DNA of 64,000 bases from Pyrobaculum islandicum DSM 4184 (lineage in GTDB: Archaea; Thermoproteota; Thermoprotei; Thermoproteales; Thermoproteaceae), in NCBI RefSeq assembly GCF_000015205.1, contig NC_008701.1:1057436-1121435 (forward strand), in the 5' to 3' direction. The notes under the pieces are model-generated. The model saw only the letters and a list, made by a program, of their open reading frames with translations. It was not told where the DNA came from and did not search any database. Positions 1 to 8,304 of this stretch are shown here, piece by piece. Position 1 is the stretch's first letter; every line of letters begins with the position of its first letter. Made by a program: the position numbers and the translations under genes.

Positions 1-185
1 GCTTTCCAAGCCTGCCACGCCTTGCCTGCGGCGTTTCTCATAAGGCCCTGCTCTAGAAATCTAACGGCGAGCTCCGCCTCTAACACGGCCTCTTCTGTTC
101 TCAGCTTGGCGTATTGTTTAGCACCGCGCCACGCATTGGAGGCGGCCAGGCGTCGAATGCCACGAGATAGCCCGCGGTAATGTAT
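1..185 (-). pseudogene. PaREP1-like protein, partial, no visible start codon
   Basis: The minus strand stays open from an in-frame TAA at 186-188 to the window edge. It encodes a helical segment containing EEAVLEAELAVRFLEQG and later GKAWQAWKA. This pattern (acidic helix, RFLE.G, then a K.W..W helix) resembles the PaREP1 family, dispersed helical proteins of unknown function described in Pyrobaculum aerophilum. No ATG, GTG or TTG lies in frame between the TAA and the conserved part, so the 5' end is decayed, frameshifted or starts unusually. The 3' end lies outside the window. Family assignment is by eye from a short stretch. Confidence 0.45.
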
Positions 186-266
186 TTATGTCTTGTCGTA
201 GCCGTTTCGCAGACGGCGGCGCCGGGCTTGGCCGCGTTGGTTTTTTAATGGTTTGTCATTTGTCTT

Positions 267-1676
267 GTGGAAAAGCCTCTGCGGTTTATTAGGATGGCCA
301 GTGGGGTTCACGTAGTTGCCGTGATGACGCATCCCTTTCCCTGCCCGGGGAGGTGTAGCTTTTGCCCCTCTGCGGCTGGGGTTCCCAAGTCGTATATGCC
401 GGATAGTCCGGTGGTTTTGAGGGCTGGGCGTAGTGGTTTTGACCCCTACCGGCAGGTGGTGGGGCGGGTGAAGGTGTATCTCGACAACGGCCACATGCCC
501 TCTAAGGTGGAGGTGGTGGTTATGGGCGGGACCTTCTCGGCTTTGCCTAGGTGGTATAGGGAGTGGTTTATTGGCAACGTGTTTAAGGCTCTCAACGACT
601 ACCCCAGCTGGGCGGCTGGGGCCGACCCTTCGCCTGACCTCGAGCTTGAGCAGCGGCGTAACGAGGGGGCGCGGATCCGGCTGGTGGCTTTGACTGTGGA
701 GACGCGCCCCGACTACGTCGACGTGGGAGAGGTGGACTTCCTCCTTAGGCTTGGGGTGACGCGGGTAGAGCTGGGAGTCCAGTCTATCTACGACGACGTG
801 TTGGCCCGGGTCGATAGAGGCCACGGCGTTGCCGAGGTGGTGAGAGCCACGGCGCTTCTGAAGGACTCGGCGTATAAGGTGTGTTACCACCTAATGCCGG
901 GGCTCCCCGGAAGCGACCCGGACCGCGACCTGGAGATGTTTAGGGAGGTTTTTTCAAATCCAGACTTCATGCCGGACTGCGTCAAGATATATCCCACGTA
1001 CGTCGTCCCCGGGACGAGGCTGTATGAGGAGTGGAGGCGGGGCGGCTATAGGAGCTACGGCGAGGATACGTGGCTCGATCTGTTGGCGAAAATCTACGCC
1101 TCTGTGCCGAGGTGGGCCAGGGTTATGAGGCTGGGGAGGGATATACCTCTGCACCATGTCGTCGACGGCCCGAGGTGGGGCAATATGAGACAGGTGGTGC
1201 TTAAGCGGATGGAGCAGCTAGGTCTTAAATGTGTCGAAATAAGGTGTAGAGAGGTTGGCATAAAGCTTGCCAACGGCGTTTACGTAGAGCCGGGGCCTGT
1301 GGAAATAAAGAGACATATCTATGAAGCTTCTCGCGGCGTGGAGGTCTTTTTAGAGGCTGTGGGGCCGGACGACACTCTATATGGCATACTTAGGCTGAGG
1401 ATGCCGTATAAGCCGCATAGGCCGGAGCTCGTTGGGCAGACGGCGTTGGTGAGAGAAATACATGTATATGGCCCAGAGGTGCCGGTGGGGGAGGAGGGGG
1501 TCTGGTGGCAGCACGTGGGCATAGGCAGATCTCTCATGGAGAGGGCTGAGGAAATTGCCGCGTTGGAGTTCTCAGCAAAGAAAGTCGCTGTGATAAGCGG
1601 CGTGGGGGCCAGGCCCTACTTCAGGAAGCTCGGCTATGAGAGATGTGGCCCCTACATGTGTAAAGAGCTTAGATAA
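267..1676 (+). CDS. elp3: Elp3-like tRNA uridine-34 carboxymethylation enzyme
   Basis: This is a radical-SAM plus GNAT fusion of the Elp3 family, which builds the cm5 side chain on wobble uridine of tRNA using acetyl-CoA and S-adenosylmethionine. Near residue 26 the cysteines in PCPGRCSFCP bind the 4Fe-4S cluster. Downstream the radical-SAM barrel shows VVVMGGTFSALP and VELGVQS. The last 100 residues carry the acetyltransferase part (VGIGRSLMERAEE, GARPYFRKLGY). The protein begins almost at the conserved ASGVHVVAVMT segment, so it lacks the longer N-terminal region of many Elp3 proteins. The GTG start sits about 25 bp after the T-rich box TTTTTTAATGG (241-251), which fits a leaderless mRNA. 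Confidence 0.92.
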   Translation: MEKPLRFIRMASGVHVVAVMTHPFPCPGRCSFCPSAAGVPKSYMPDSPVVLRAGRSGFDPYRQVVGRVKVYLDNGHMPSKVEVVVMGGTFSALPRWYREWFIGNVFKALNDYPSWAAGADPSPDLELEQRRNEGARIRLVALTVETRPDYVDVGEVDFLLRLGVTRVELGVQSIYDDVLARVDRGHGVAEVVRATALLKDSAYKVCYHLMPGLPGSDPDRDLEMFREVFSNPDFMPDCVKIYPTYVVPGTRLYEEWRRGGYRSYGEDTWLDLLAKIYASVPRWARVMRLGRDIPLHHVVDGPRWGNMRQVVLKRMEQLGLKCVEIRCREVGIKLANGVYVEPGPVEIKRHIYEASRGVEVFLEAVGPDDTLYGILRLRMPYKPHRPELVGQTALVREIHVYGPEVPVGEEGVWWQHVGIGRSLMERAEEIAALEFSAKKVAVISGVGARPYFRKLGYERCGPYMCKELR

Positions 1677-1731
1677 GACGCCGGCGGCTTTGTCGTCTGC
1701 TGTTGTTTAATTTTGTAAATTTGTGTATCTC

Positions 1732-2697
1732 ATGCTTCCCCCTCCTGCCGGCGTGCTTAAGCTAGATCAAAACGAGGTGCCTATTCAACCGCCTGATTAT
1801 GTAGTAGAGGCGGCGTCTTATATGTCGCGTTTTGTCAATTGGTATCCGCCTAGAGAGCTTTATGACGAGGTGAAGACGCTTTATGCAGAATATGCGGGAG
1901 TAAAGCCTGAATATGTCGTGTTGTTTCCAGGGGTAGACGGCTTTTTCGAGCTATTTCTCCGCGGCGTAAAAAAGCTTGTAGCCCCCGCGCCTTGTTTCTA
2001 TAAGTTTGAAGAATATGCGAGGTCTCTGGGGGTTGAAATCCTCGGCGCCTCTATCGCCGGGAGGTTTAGGCTTGAGCTTTCCGAGTTTTTAGATCTAGCT
2101 AAGAGGGCAGATGCCATATATATAGACAGCCCCAATGACCCAAGCGGCCAGTTGTTAATCTCGCCGAGAGATCTAGAGGAGGTACTCGCCTTGGGGAAGC
2201 CGACGGTGGTAGACGAGGCGTTTTTTGAATTTTCTGGCGTGTCTATAGTAGACCTCGTCGAGAGTTGGCCTAACCTCGCAGTAGTGAGAACAATGTCGAA
2301 AGCGTTTCTACTGGCGGGCTTTAGAATAACGCCTGTGGTCTTTGGAAGACAGTTTAAATTACATGACGGCCTCTGGATTTCCCTCCCATCTCTAGCCGCC
2401 GCCAGAGCAGCCCTCTATAAGAGGGATTATGTCGACGACGTAGTTAAAACTGTCAAGGGCGAGGCGCAGTTTCTCTTCGGCGAGCTCCAGAGGCTTGGCT
2501 TTGACGTGTTGCCTACCTACGCCAATTTTATTCTGGCGAAGGGGCCTCCGGGCTTGGCGAGGGGGTTGAGGAAATTCGGCGTGTGGGTTAGGGACGAGGA
2601 GGAGAGGCTTGGGCCTGGCTATGTACGTATTACTGTAGGCACTAGGGGGATGAATCTACAGCTTGTCAGAACGTTGGCCTTGCTTATTAATTCATAA
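1732..2697 (+). CDS. HisC-like PLP-dependent aminotransferase
   Basis: Fold type I aminotransferase of the histidinol-phosphate aminotransferase family. It begins with the family motif KLDQNEVP. It has the PLP-contacting SPNDPSGQ and VVDEAFFEF segments, and the Schiff-base lysine in RTMSKAFLLAGFR. ATG 1732 is preferred over GTG 1723 because the TATA-like TTTAATTTT (1705-1713) lies about 25 bp before it. A second family member sits inside the his cluster at 40810-41817 and is the better candidate for histidine synthesis. This one may act on another amino acid or be a paralogue; the substrate cannot be read from sequence. Part of its 5' end is duplicated at 3823-3885. Confidence 0.8.
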   Translation: MLPPPAGVLKLDQNEVPIQPPDYVVEAASYMSRFVNWYPPRELYDEVKTLYAEYAGVKPEYVVLFPGVDGFFELFLRGVKKLVAPAPCFYKFEEYARSLGVEILGASIAGRFRLELSEFLDLAKRADAIYIDSPNDPSGQLLISPRDLEEVLALGKPTVVDEAFFEFSGVSIVDLVESWPNLAVVRTMSKAFLLAGFRITPVVFGRQFKLHDGLWISLPSLAAARAALYKRDYVDDVVKTVKGEAQFLFGELQRLGFDVLPTYANFILAKGPPGLARGLRKFGVWVRDEEERLGPGYVRITVGTRGMNLQLVRTLALLINS

Positions 2698-2709
2698 CGC
2701 AGTTTTACC

Positions 2710-3822
2710 ATGGACTTAAACACTGCAAGGGCGCTTGGGTTAGAGCTCGCGGGTAAACTGCCGTGGCAAGAGATAGCAGATTCGCCAACTATTAGATACT
2801 ACACAGATTGGTCTAAGTTTGAGGGTTTTAAACCGTTGAGAGACGTCACGCCTCAGAAACATCCGCCCGGCCCTTGCGAAATTGTTGTTATAAACGGCCG
2901 TTTGGCCGGCTGGGGCGTTTGCAACGGCGTAGAGACGGCCTTGGCGAATGACATATTTAGGCAAGTGGAGATAAATAGCAAGATTTTAGCTCTACACGCC
3001 TCTGCGCTTTCAGAGGCTGTCTATGTGGGGGTGAAGAGCCGGGTGGAGCCTCTCGTAATTAAATTAATTGCAGATTTGCAAAGAGCCCATGTTGCCAGCC
3101 ATTTACTACTTGACGTAGACAAATCTGCGTCAGGCTCTATAGTGGTGTATGTCGAAAGTGGTGTAGATACAATGCATACGGCGGTTGTAGAGGGCGATGT
3201 GAGGGGGCCTGTTGAATATGTCCTTGTTTCTAGAGGCGGCGGCCCCCAGTATGTACACTCTACACTGTCTATTCGCTCTTCTATATATGGGAGGCCGTTT
3301 GTAGTAGGCGGAGTTATGAACGCCGTCAGAGAGGAGTATATACTTGGGGAGGAGACTTACGCCGAGGTTGTGGGGCTGGAGTTGGGGCTTGGCGAGAGTA
3401 GGATAGATCACGTGGTTTCTCTCGTCAACAACGCGCCTAGGGGCCGGAGTTTTGCAAAACTCTACGCAGTAGCCGCCGACAGATCTTTTGTCGCGCAACG
3501 CGCGGTGGGCAGAATTACCCAGAGGGGGGTCGGCAGCGAGAGCTCTGTCGACGGGGTGGCCTATATTGCAGGAGATGAGGCTGTGGTAAATACACAACCT
3601 GTGATTTTGGTGGAGACAGGCGATGTGGCAGGCGCTAGACACTCAGCGGCTGACGCGGCGTTAGACGAGGAGAAGGAGTTTTTCCTAAGGGCCCGCGGGA
3701 TAAAAAAAGAGGACATCTCTAGGTTGTTGATAGCTAGCCTTATAGATCAATACCTCTCTACGCTGTCTGACAGGGCTCGAGATTTTGTAAACTCTGTGTT
3801 TAAATCCGTCGGCATGTTTTAG
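2710..3822 (+). CDS. SufB/SufD-family Fe-S cluster assembly protein
   Basis: 370-residue protein with the C-terminal signature of SufB/SufD scaffold proteins: GARHSAADAALDEEKEFFLR followed by RGI.KE...LLIASLIDQYL. SufBD complexes assemble iron-sulfur clusters and transfer them to apoproteins, driven by the ATPase SufC. The region before this is the usual beta-helix with many short strands. No sufC lies next to it here. The gene starts 12 bp after the preceding aminotransferase, so the two may be cotranscribed. It ends where a degraded aminotransferase fragment and a GC-rich repeat begin. SufB versus SufD cannot be decided. Confidence 0.8.
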   Translation: MDLNTARALGLELAGKLPWQEIADSPTIRYYTDWSKFEGFKPLRDVTPQKHPPGPCEIVVINGRLAGWGVCNGVETALANDIFRQVEINSKILALHASALSEAVYVGVKSRVEPLVIKLIADLQRAHVASHLLLDVDKSASGSIVVYVESGVDTMHTAVVEGDVRGPVEYVLVSRGGGPQYVHSTLSIRSSIYGRPFVVGGVMNAVREEYILGEETYAEVVGLELGLGESRIDHVVSLVNNAPRGRSFAKLYAVAADRSFVAQRAVGRITQRGVGSESSVDGVAYIAGDEAVVNTQPVILVETGDVAGARHSAADAALDEEKEFFLRARGIKKEDISRLLIASLIDQYLSTLSDRARDFVNSVFKSVGMF

Positions 3823-3885
3823 CTAGATCTAAACGAGGTGCTTAACCGCCTGAAGTAGAGACGGCGTCTTATATGCTGCGTTTAT
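3823..3885 (+). pseudogene. duplicated fragment of the upstream aminotransferase gene
   Basis: Directly after the SufB/D stop codon, about 60 bases repeat the start of the aminotransferase gene (about 1765-1831) with small gaps and substitutions. Shared blocks include AGCTAGATC, AAACGAGGTGC, AACCGCCTGA and CGGCGTCTTATATG. It has no reading frame of its own. It ends at the leader of a GC-rich repeat element. Confidence 0.75.
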
Positions 3886-3887
3886 CC

Positions 3888-4055
3888 TACTTTCTCGTAA
3901 ATTATCTCTCCTATGAGCCGCTACCCTGGCTCTGGGGCTTGGCGACTAGGGGGCGCCGCCAGCCCCAACGACCCTACTTGCCCGGGGTTGCCCAAGCGAC
4001 TCGGGGCGGGCCCCGCGCCCTCCCGGGGAGGACCGGCGTCGCAGAGGGGGCTGTT
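3888..4055 (+). repeat. GC-rich structured repeat, type II, solo copy
   Basis: It begins with the family leader (TCTCGTAAATTATCTCTCC, then TATGAGCC) and passes into a GC-rich core. It ends with the type II right end CCGGGGAGGACCGGCGTCGC followed by AGAGGGGGCT. The same leader and right end occur at 13553-13715, 35668-35846 and 50672-50860. It fills the gap between the convergent SufB/D and tiaS genes and abuts the tiaS stop codon. No protein is predicted from it. It could be a mobile miniature element, a structured RNA gene or both. Confidence 0.65.
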
Positions 4056-5303
4056 TTAGCGAATCCACTCTACGCCCTCTGGCGTGAAGAAATTTGGAAT
4101 TGTGGGGTCTATCTCCGGCGGTTTTAAGAGATGGCGCCACTCGCCTGGCCGCGGCAGTAGTATATCTTGCGGCGATATATCGTATAGCCACTTTGTCGCT
4201 ACGTGGTAAAAAATAGTTCCACACCCTCTACATCTCCACCCCTTGCCCCTCCCCAGACTCTCAAGCGACCCTCCGCAGTATGGACATCGTCCTTTCTCGG
4301 CGAGGTATCTGCCCAATATATAGGCCCTCTCTACATATAGATATAGGGACTCCCCCCTGGGTTTTACCCCGCCGTAGAGTACGACGTCACAGCCTATACA
4401 TCTTTCCAATCTTGCGGCTAGTTTTCCCAAGTGTCTATACACAACAAATTCAATGCCGTTGTCTAATCTGCCGGCTAAATGTCTGCCACTAATCCTCCTA
4501 GTCTCTACAATAATCCCTCTTGTTCTATAGAATGAGTAGGGGTATGGGTCTTGGAAGAAGACGCCGAGTTCTATATGTGCGTCTGTTGCTTGGTTTGTCC
4601 TGTATATTACCCACCCCACCGGCTTATAGCCCCATTTCTCTAAGAGGGCCAATGCATATCTAAGGTGTTGTGGCGTAAGTCCACGTATGCCGTAATATAC
4701 AGGGTCAGGCCCCCTGGGCTCTATCAACACACGTCTTTTGTCTAAGTTGTGGAAAGTGTAGGGGTATGTAAACAATTCCATGGCTTGTACAAGCTCAGGC
4801 GCTACTGGGGCTCTCTCCCCCTCTCTATATGCTATTAGTTCAAAAGTGGATTTTGGAAACGCCGCGCCTACTGCCGCAACGGCGCCGACTCTCCCTCTGC
4901 CGCCCCATGTGCGAACGCCGACTCTATCTGCCGCACTTGCGCTCACCACTTGTGTTAGGGCCATGCGGTATAAGAGACGGGCCCGCTCTGGTATTTCGCC
5001 AACTGCCACAGCCACCCCCGGGTCTGTCTTTCCCTCGCGTCTGGCATATATGTTTACTATGTCAATTACGAGTTTCCAAAGCTCTTCTATATCGCCTTCT
5101 GGGATATCTAAGTCTAATGCCACCGCAGCGTTCCCTCTGGTTTTAAATGGGATATTTGGATTTAGCCGGACGAGGTGGGGAAAGTCTCTAAACGCGCGGG
5201 GCCCCCATTTTTTCATTATCTCCTTAGCTAACACATAGCCTACATATGTCGTACATCCACCTCTGTGGCTATCTGTATCGTCTATACCTACTACAACTCT
5301 CAT
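4056..5303 (-). CDS. tiaS: tRNA(Ile2) 2-agmatinylcytidine synthetase TiaS
   Basis: 415 residues starting with the TiaS signature GIDDTDSHRGGCTTYVGYVL. TiaS joins agmatine to cytidine 34 of the isoleucine tRNA with a CAU anticodon, using ATP, so that the tRNA reads AUA codons. The middle contains the TCKD-like and OB-fold regions (RISGRHLAGRLDNG). The C-terminus has a zinc ribbon (CPYCGGSL...WRCRGCG). The start ATG overlaps the stop of the upstream BtuF-like gene by four bases, so the two form an operon on the minus strand. Archaea-specific. Confidence 0.93.
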   Translation of the reverse strand: MRVVVGIDDTDSHRGGCTTYVGYVLAKEIMKKWGPRAFRDFPHLVRLNPNIPFKTRGNAAVALDLDIPEGDIEELWKLVIDIVNIYARREGKTDPGVAVAVGEIPERARLLYRMALTQVVSASAADRVGVRTWGGRGRVGAVAAVGAAFPKSTFELIAYREGERAPVAPELVQAMELFTYPYTFHNLDKRRVLIEPRGPDPVYYGIRGLTPQHLRYALALLEKWGYKPVGWVIYRTNQATDAHIELGVFFQDPYPYSFYRTRGIIVETRRISGRHLAGRLDNGIEFVVYRHLGKLAARLERCIGCDVVLYGGVKPRGESLYLYVERAYILGRYLAEKGRCPYCGGSLESLGRGKGWRCRGCGTIFYHVATKWLYDISPQDILLPRPGEWRHLLKPPEIDPTIPNFFTPEGVEWIR

Positions 5304-6109
5304 CTATATGGAGAATACCACCTGTCTCTTAGGCTCGGCCTAGAGACGCTGGAGGTTTTATCTACAAATCTCATGTCTTTTGCAACTGCGTTTAAAAGCA
5401 GTTGGAGATCTAACGGAAGCGAAGGCCCGTAGTGGGCTAACGTGTCGTTGGGAGTTACGACATACGGCTTCTCTCTAAGAAACTGAACCTCTTTTTCGTA
5501 ATACATCTTCCCCTTGGCTTCATAAACTACAAATTTTGCTCTTTCTATCAACTCGGTTGGGGGGCTTTCGTTTTGTCTAAACACACAAGGGAGGCCCCTC
5601 ATATATCTCAAGCCTATATGTGTCAACGCGTCTGCGACATAGGAGTTGCTACAAGCCACGTCGTAAACGCCTAGGTTTATAATTGCCAAGACGTCGTCAT
5701 ATAGCGGTACGCCTTTAAACAACTCTCGGTATATACCTGCGACTCTATCCCCTTCCTCGTCTTTATCAAATATTCTTGCAAAAAATCTAAAGATGGCCAC
5801 GACATGGTCTATATTTGTCGGCGTTGGAACTGCTATAACTGCCTTGGCAATTTTCGTTACTTCGTCTAATAAATGTTTTTGGACTGGGTAGTATAAAATT
5901 ACGAGATCTGGCCGAATTTTCTCTAGCACATCCATATTAACGTCTACGAAGGTTCCGACAATCGGCACTCTGAGTAATTCCGCAGGTCTATATGAAAAAG
6001 CGTCGCGGCCTGCCAAACTTATGTTAAGTATAGCCAGAAACTCGTTTACAGAGGGGTTTAAACTAACCACTTTCTCTGGCACGCCGTCTAACGCCCCTCT
6101 AAAAATCAC
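5300..6109 (-). CDS. BtuF/FecB-like substrate-binding-fold protein without signal peptide
   Basis: 269 residues resembling the helical-backbone class of ABC-transporter binding proteins for cobalamin or iron complexes. It begins EKVVSLNPSVNEFLAIL, has VPIVGTFVDVNMDVLEKIRPDLVI, and later a second lobe with a long helix. It has no signal peptide or membrane anchor, and no permease or ATPase lies nearby, so it may be a cytoplasmic metal or cofactor binder. Transcription probably starts at the TATA-like TTTTTATA (6130-6137), which is also the T-run ending rnpB. Translational overlap with tiaS suggests coexpression only. Confidence 0.65.
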   Translation of the reverse strand: MIFRGALDGVPEKVVSLNPSVNEFLAILNISLAGRDAFSYRPAELLRVPIVGTFVDVNMDVLEKIRPDLVILYYPVQKHLLDEVTKIAKAVIAVPTPTNIDHVVAIFRFFARIFDKDEEGDRVAGIYRELFKGVPLYDDVLAIINLGVYDVACSNSYVADALTHIGLRYMRGLPCVFRQNESPPTELIERAKFVVYEAKGKMYYEKEVQFLREKPYVVTPNDTLAHYGPSLPLDLQLLLNAVAKDMRFVDKTSSVSRPSLRDRWYSPYR

Positions 6110-6137
6110 ATATGGTGATCAATAGCGCTATAAAAAG

Positions 6138-6349
6138 ATGGGGGTGCCGCATACCCCCGCTTCTGTTGGGGTATCAATCTAACCCCCTACCCGGGCCTCG
6201 CCGCGGCCTCATAGGCCCTGCTTGGGGGCCGTGGCGCCGGCTGGTTTTTACCCCCGCCTTGCGGCGGCCCGCCGGCACCCTCCGCGGACGGTGCGGGAGG
6301 TTCCAGAGGGGGCCCGTCTCCGGGCGCCCCCCGTCCCCTCGGCACCCCC
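6138..6349 (-). ncRNA. rnpB: RNase P RNA, minimal type T
   Basis: The minus strand carries the conserved RNase P RNA blocks in order. At the 5' end, after GGGGGTGCCG, comes the CR-I-like GAGGGGACGGGGGGC. In the middle is CAAGCAGGGCCTATGAGG, matching the conserved GCAAGGCCAAATAGG region, then CCCGGGTAGG. The 3' part has AGATTGATACCCC and AACAGAAGC, matching the AGNNNNAU and ACAGAA motifs of CR-IV and CR-V. Ends GGGGGTGCCG and CGGCACCCCC pair as helix P1. At about 210 nt it has no room for the specificity domain, as described for Pyrobaculum. A TATA-like ATAAAT (6371-6377) lies about 25 bp upstream, and a T-run follows. Confidence 0.88.
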
Positions 6350-6377
6350 AGTTATTTTCTCCTAAGCAGTATTTATG

Positions 6378-6659
6378 TTATCCACGCCACAAACCTAGGG
6401 CCAGCCCTAGGAGGAAGGCTATAGATGAGTAGGGGATTGTGTCTTTTATTTTCATGGCGTAGTATATTGCGTCTTTTGTTGCATAGCCGAGCTGTTGTAA
6501 CACTGCAGTTATTTGTTGTGGCGAGATATAGCCCAATGCCGCTAATACTAGAACCAGCGCAGTAAGTATGAGGGCGGCTGACAAAATTCTTTTGGCTAAG
6601 GCGCCGACTAAAAACCCCACTATAAATGGGCCGACGAGCGCCAGTAGTTGATCTAGCAT
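6378..6659 (-). CDS. small membrane protein, FUN14-like
   Basis: 93 residues with three predicted membrane segments: FIVGFLVGALAKRILSAA, LILTALVLVLAALGYI and YSSIAFLLGLALGLW. The first segment with its G..xG...K pattern followed by a second helix and GYI resembles FUN14-type proteins, but the similarity is short. A TATA-like CTTAAAAACA lies about 25 bp before the ATG on the minus strand. It is followed by rnpB, whose promoter overlaps the gene's end. Function unknown. Confidence 0.6.
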   Translation of the reverse strand: MLDQLLALVGPFIVGFLVGALAKRILSAALILTALVLVLAALGYISPQQITAVLQQLGYATKDAIYYAMKIKDTIPYSSIAFLLGLALGLWRG

Positions 6660-6730
6660 ATAATTAGCGGCGTGGATGTTTTTAAGACTTTCTAGAATAG
6701 TTTATAAAGTATGTACGATGGAGAGCCACT

Positions 6731-7366
6731 GTGACTTTCCACTGCCAGCCGGACTGCGCCTTATGTTGTAGAGCAAGTCCCGTCACAGTGTTGCCCCACG
6801 AAGTTTATGTATTGCAGAGGTTAGCCAAGGAGCTTGGCGTCGCGGTTGTTTTTACGCCTGCATATAGAGTTGCAGATTTGAAATCTGGGCTGAGAATTGC
6901 GTTGAGCTACCTAATGCATTTAAATGAAGAGGGGAAGTGTCCCTTCCTAGAGGGCACTAAGTGTAAAATCCACGACCTCTATAAGCCGCTGACTTGCCGC
7001 TCTTTTCCCTATTTGCCAAAGGTTATTAAATACAGCGTCGACCCAATAGCCCGTGAAATACATATAGAGGTGAGATTTGTCATGTCTACGTTATGCCCTG
7101 TGATCCGCCGCGATCTCACGCCGAAAGATGTAGTCAAGATGTCGAATATAAATATCGCGGTTAAATACGCACCAAGAGAGACCGAAGTGGCTTTAAAAAC
7201 GCTGGAGGAGAGGTACTTCTATGCAAAGGTTTTGTCAGAGCTGTGGAAAAGGGGGCTGGTCGAACTGGCGGAGGAGGATAAATACCCGTTTTTCCCAGTG
7301 GTAAACGGCTTTGCGTTTATTAGGCGTTTTTACCCAGAGCTAACGCTAGAAAAGTTGTTACGCTAG
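6731..7366 (+). CDS. YkgJ-family cysteine-cluster protein
   Basis: 211 residues with the YkgJ pattern of clustered cysteines. CQPDCALCC lies at the N-terminus, then CPFLEGTKCKIHDLYKPLTCRSFPYLP, then a later CP in STLCPVI. These proteins are thought to bind zinc or an Fe-S cluster; the biochemical role is unknown. GTG 6731 is chosen because the TATA-like TTTATAAA (6700-6707) lies about 26 bp upstream, and the nearby ATG 6718 is out of frame. Its end overlaps the convergent oxidoreductase beta gene by four bases. Confidence 0.75.
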   Translation: MTFHCQPDCALCCRASPVTVLPHEVYVLQRLAKELGVAVVFTPAYRVADLKSGLRIALSYLMHLNEEGKCPFLEGTKCKIHDLYKPLTCRSFPYLPKVIKYSVDPIAREIHIEVRFVMSTLCPVIRRDLTPKDVVKMSNINIAVKYAPRETEVALKTLEERYFYAKVLSELWKRGLVELAEEDKYPFFPVVNGFAFIRRFYPELTLEKLLR

Positions 7367-8304
7367 AGCAATCTATCGGCTACAAGTTTTTCAAAATCGA
7401 CCACAGGCTTGCCATCTATCTCTATTGGCTGGAGCGCAGGAGGCATCTTGCGGTAGTTGGGGTCGTATATGCTTTCATATCTCTCCTCAAAGGTGGGGAC
7501 AAGCTCGTTTTTGTAGAATATACCTAGCGGCAGTCTGTCCCGTTCCACGATTTTATCTAGGGCTTTGCGTATTTTTACATCAACTTCTTTTTCGTCATGT
7601 ACAACGGGGTCCCACGTTGGATCTGCTTCGTCAAGTTTATATATTCTCTTTTCGTACCACTCTCTCGTCATTACGTTGTTATAGGTGACGCATGGACTAT
7701 ATATCTGTACAAAGGCAGACCCCTTGTGTCTTATAGCCTCGACAATAAGTCTCGTCGTGTATTTTATATCGTAGGCATACCCCCTTGCTATAAATGTAAA
7801 CCCTGCTGTTAGAGCCAGGAGTAGCGGATTTATCTCGCTCTGTGGGTTGGCCTTTGGTATAGCTTTAACTTTAATGCCAGCCGGGAGAGTGGGCCCAGCC
7901 TGTCCTCTCGTGAGTCCATATACAGAATTGTCCATTAAAATTACTGTCATATCTACATTACGTCTGCCTAAGTGAAGGAGGTGGTTCCCTCCTATGGCCA
8001 TCAAGTCCCCATCGCCGCCGACTACAATCACTTCGAGAGACGGATTGGCCAGCTTTATCCCAAGGGCGTAGGGAATTGCTCTGCCATGGATTGCGTGGAC
8101 ACTTGTGGTACGTACAAAATGGGGTAGGCGGGAGGAACACCCAATCCCCGAGACTAACACTAAGTTTGCTGGGTCGAGATTTAGCTCTGCAAAGGCGTTA
8201 TACAAGGCTTGTAATACGCCAAAGTGGCCACAGCCGGGACACCACTCAGGAGTCCTAACCCATCTGTAGTCGGCGACTGTTCTTTTAACTGTCTGCATAG
8301 TCAT
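7363..8304 (-). CDS. 2-oxoacid:ferredoxin oxidoreductase, beta subunit
   Basis: 313 residues, thiamine-diphosphate subunit of a two-subunit 2-oxoacid:ferredoxin oxidoreductase. EWCPGCGHFG and GIGCSSR supply cluster cysteines. VVGGDGDLMAIGGNH followed by DNSVYGLTRGQ is the ThDP/Mg motif. The enzyme decarboxylates 2-oxoacids to acyl-CoA and reduces ferredoxin. The ATG overlaps the stop of the alpha gene upstream by four bases, so alpha-beta is an operon. The residue pattern fits the Sulfolobus-type enzyme with broad 2-oxoacid range; the preferred substrate is not deducible here. Confidence 0.93.
   Translation of the reverse strand: MTMQTVKRTVADYRWVRTPEWCPGCGHFGVLQALYNAFAELNLDPANLVLVSGIGCSSRLPHFVRTTSVHAIHGRAIPYALGIKLANPSLEVIVVGGDGDLMAIGGNHLLHLGRRNVDMTVILMDNSVYGLTRGQAGPTLPAGIKVKAIPKANPQSEINPLLLALTAGFTFIARGYAYDIKYTTRLIVEAIRHKGSAFVQIYSPCVTYNNVMTREWYEKRIYKLDEADPTWDPVVHDEKEVDVKIRKALDKIVERDRLPLGIFYKNELVPTFEERYESIYDPNYRKMPPALQPIEIDGKPVVDFEKLVADRLL

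Noticed and set aside
186-890. Long minus-strand ORF of 234 codons opposite elp3
   Set aside because: Low-complexity His/Arg/Pro-rich translation, antisense to the clear Elp3 radical-SAM domain; a shadow of codon usage on the other strand.
3873-4127. 84-codon ORF across the solo repeat at 3.9 kb
   Set aside because: It runs through the GC-rich repeat and into antisense tiaS, with no start signal; composition is that of the repeat.
6138-6349. GC-rich segment with inverted ends first taken as another dispersed repeat
   Set aside because: Its minus strand carries ordered RNase P RNA motifs (AGATTGAT, AACAGAAGC, CR-I) and it has no leader or right end of the repeat family, so it is rnpB.
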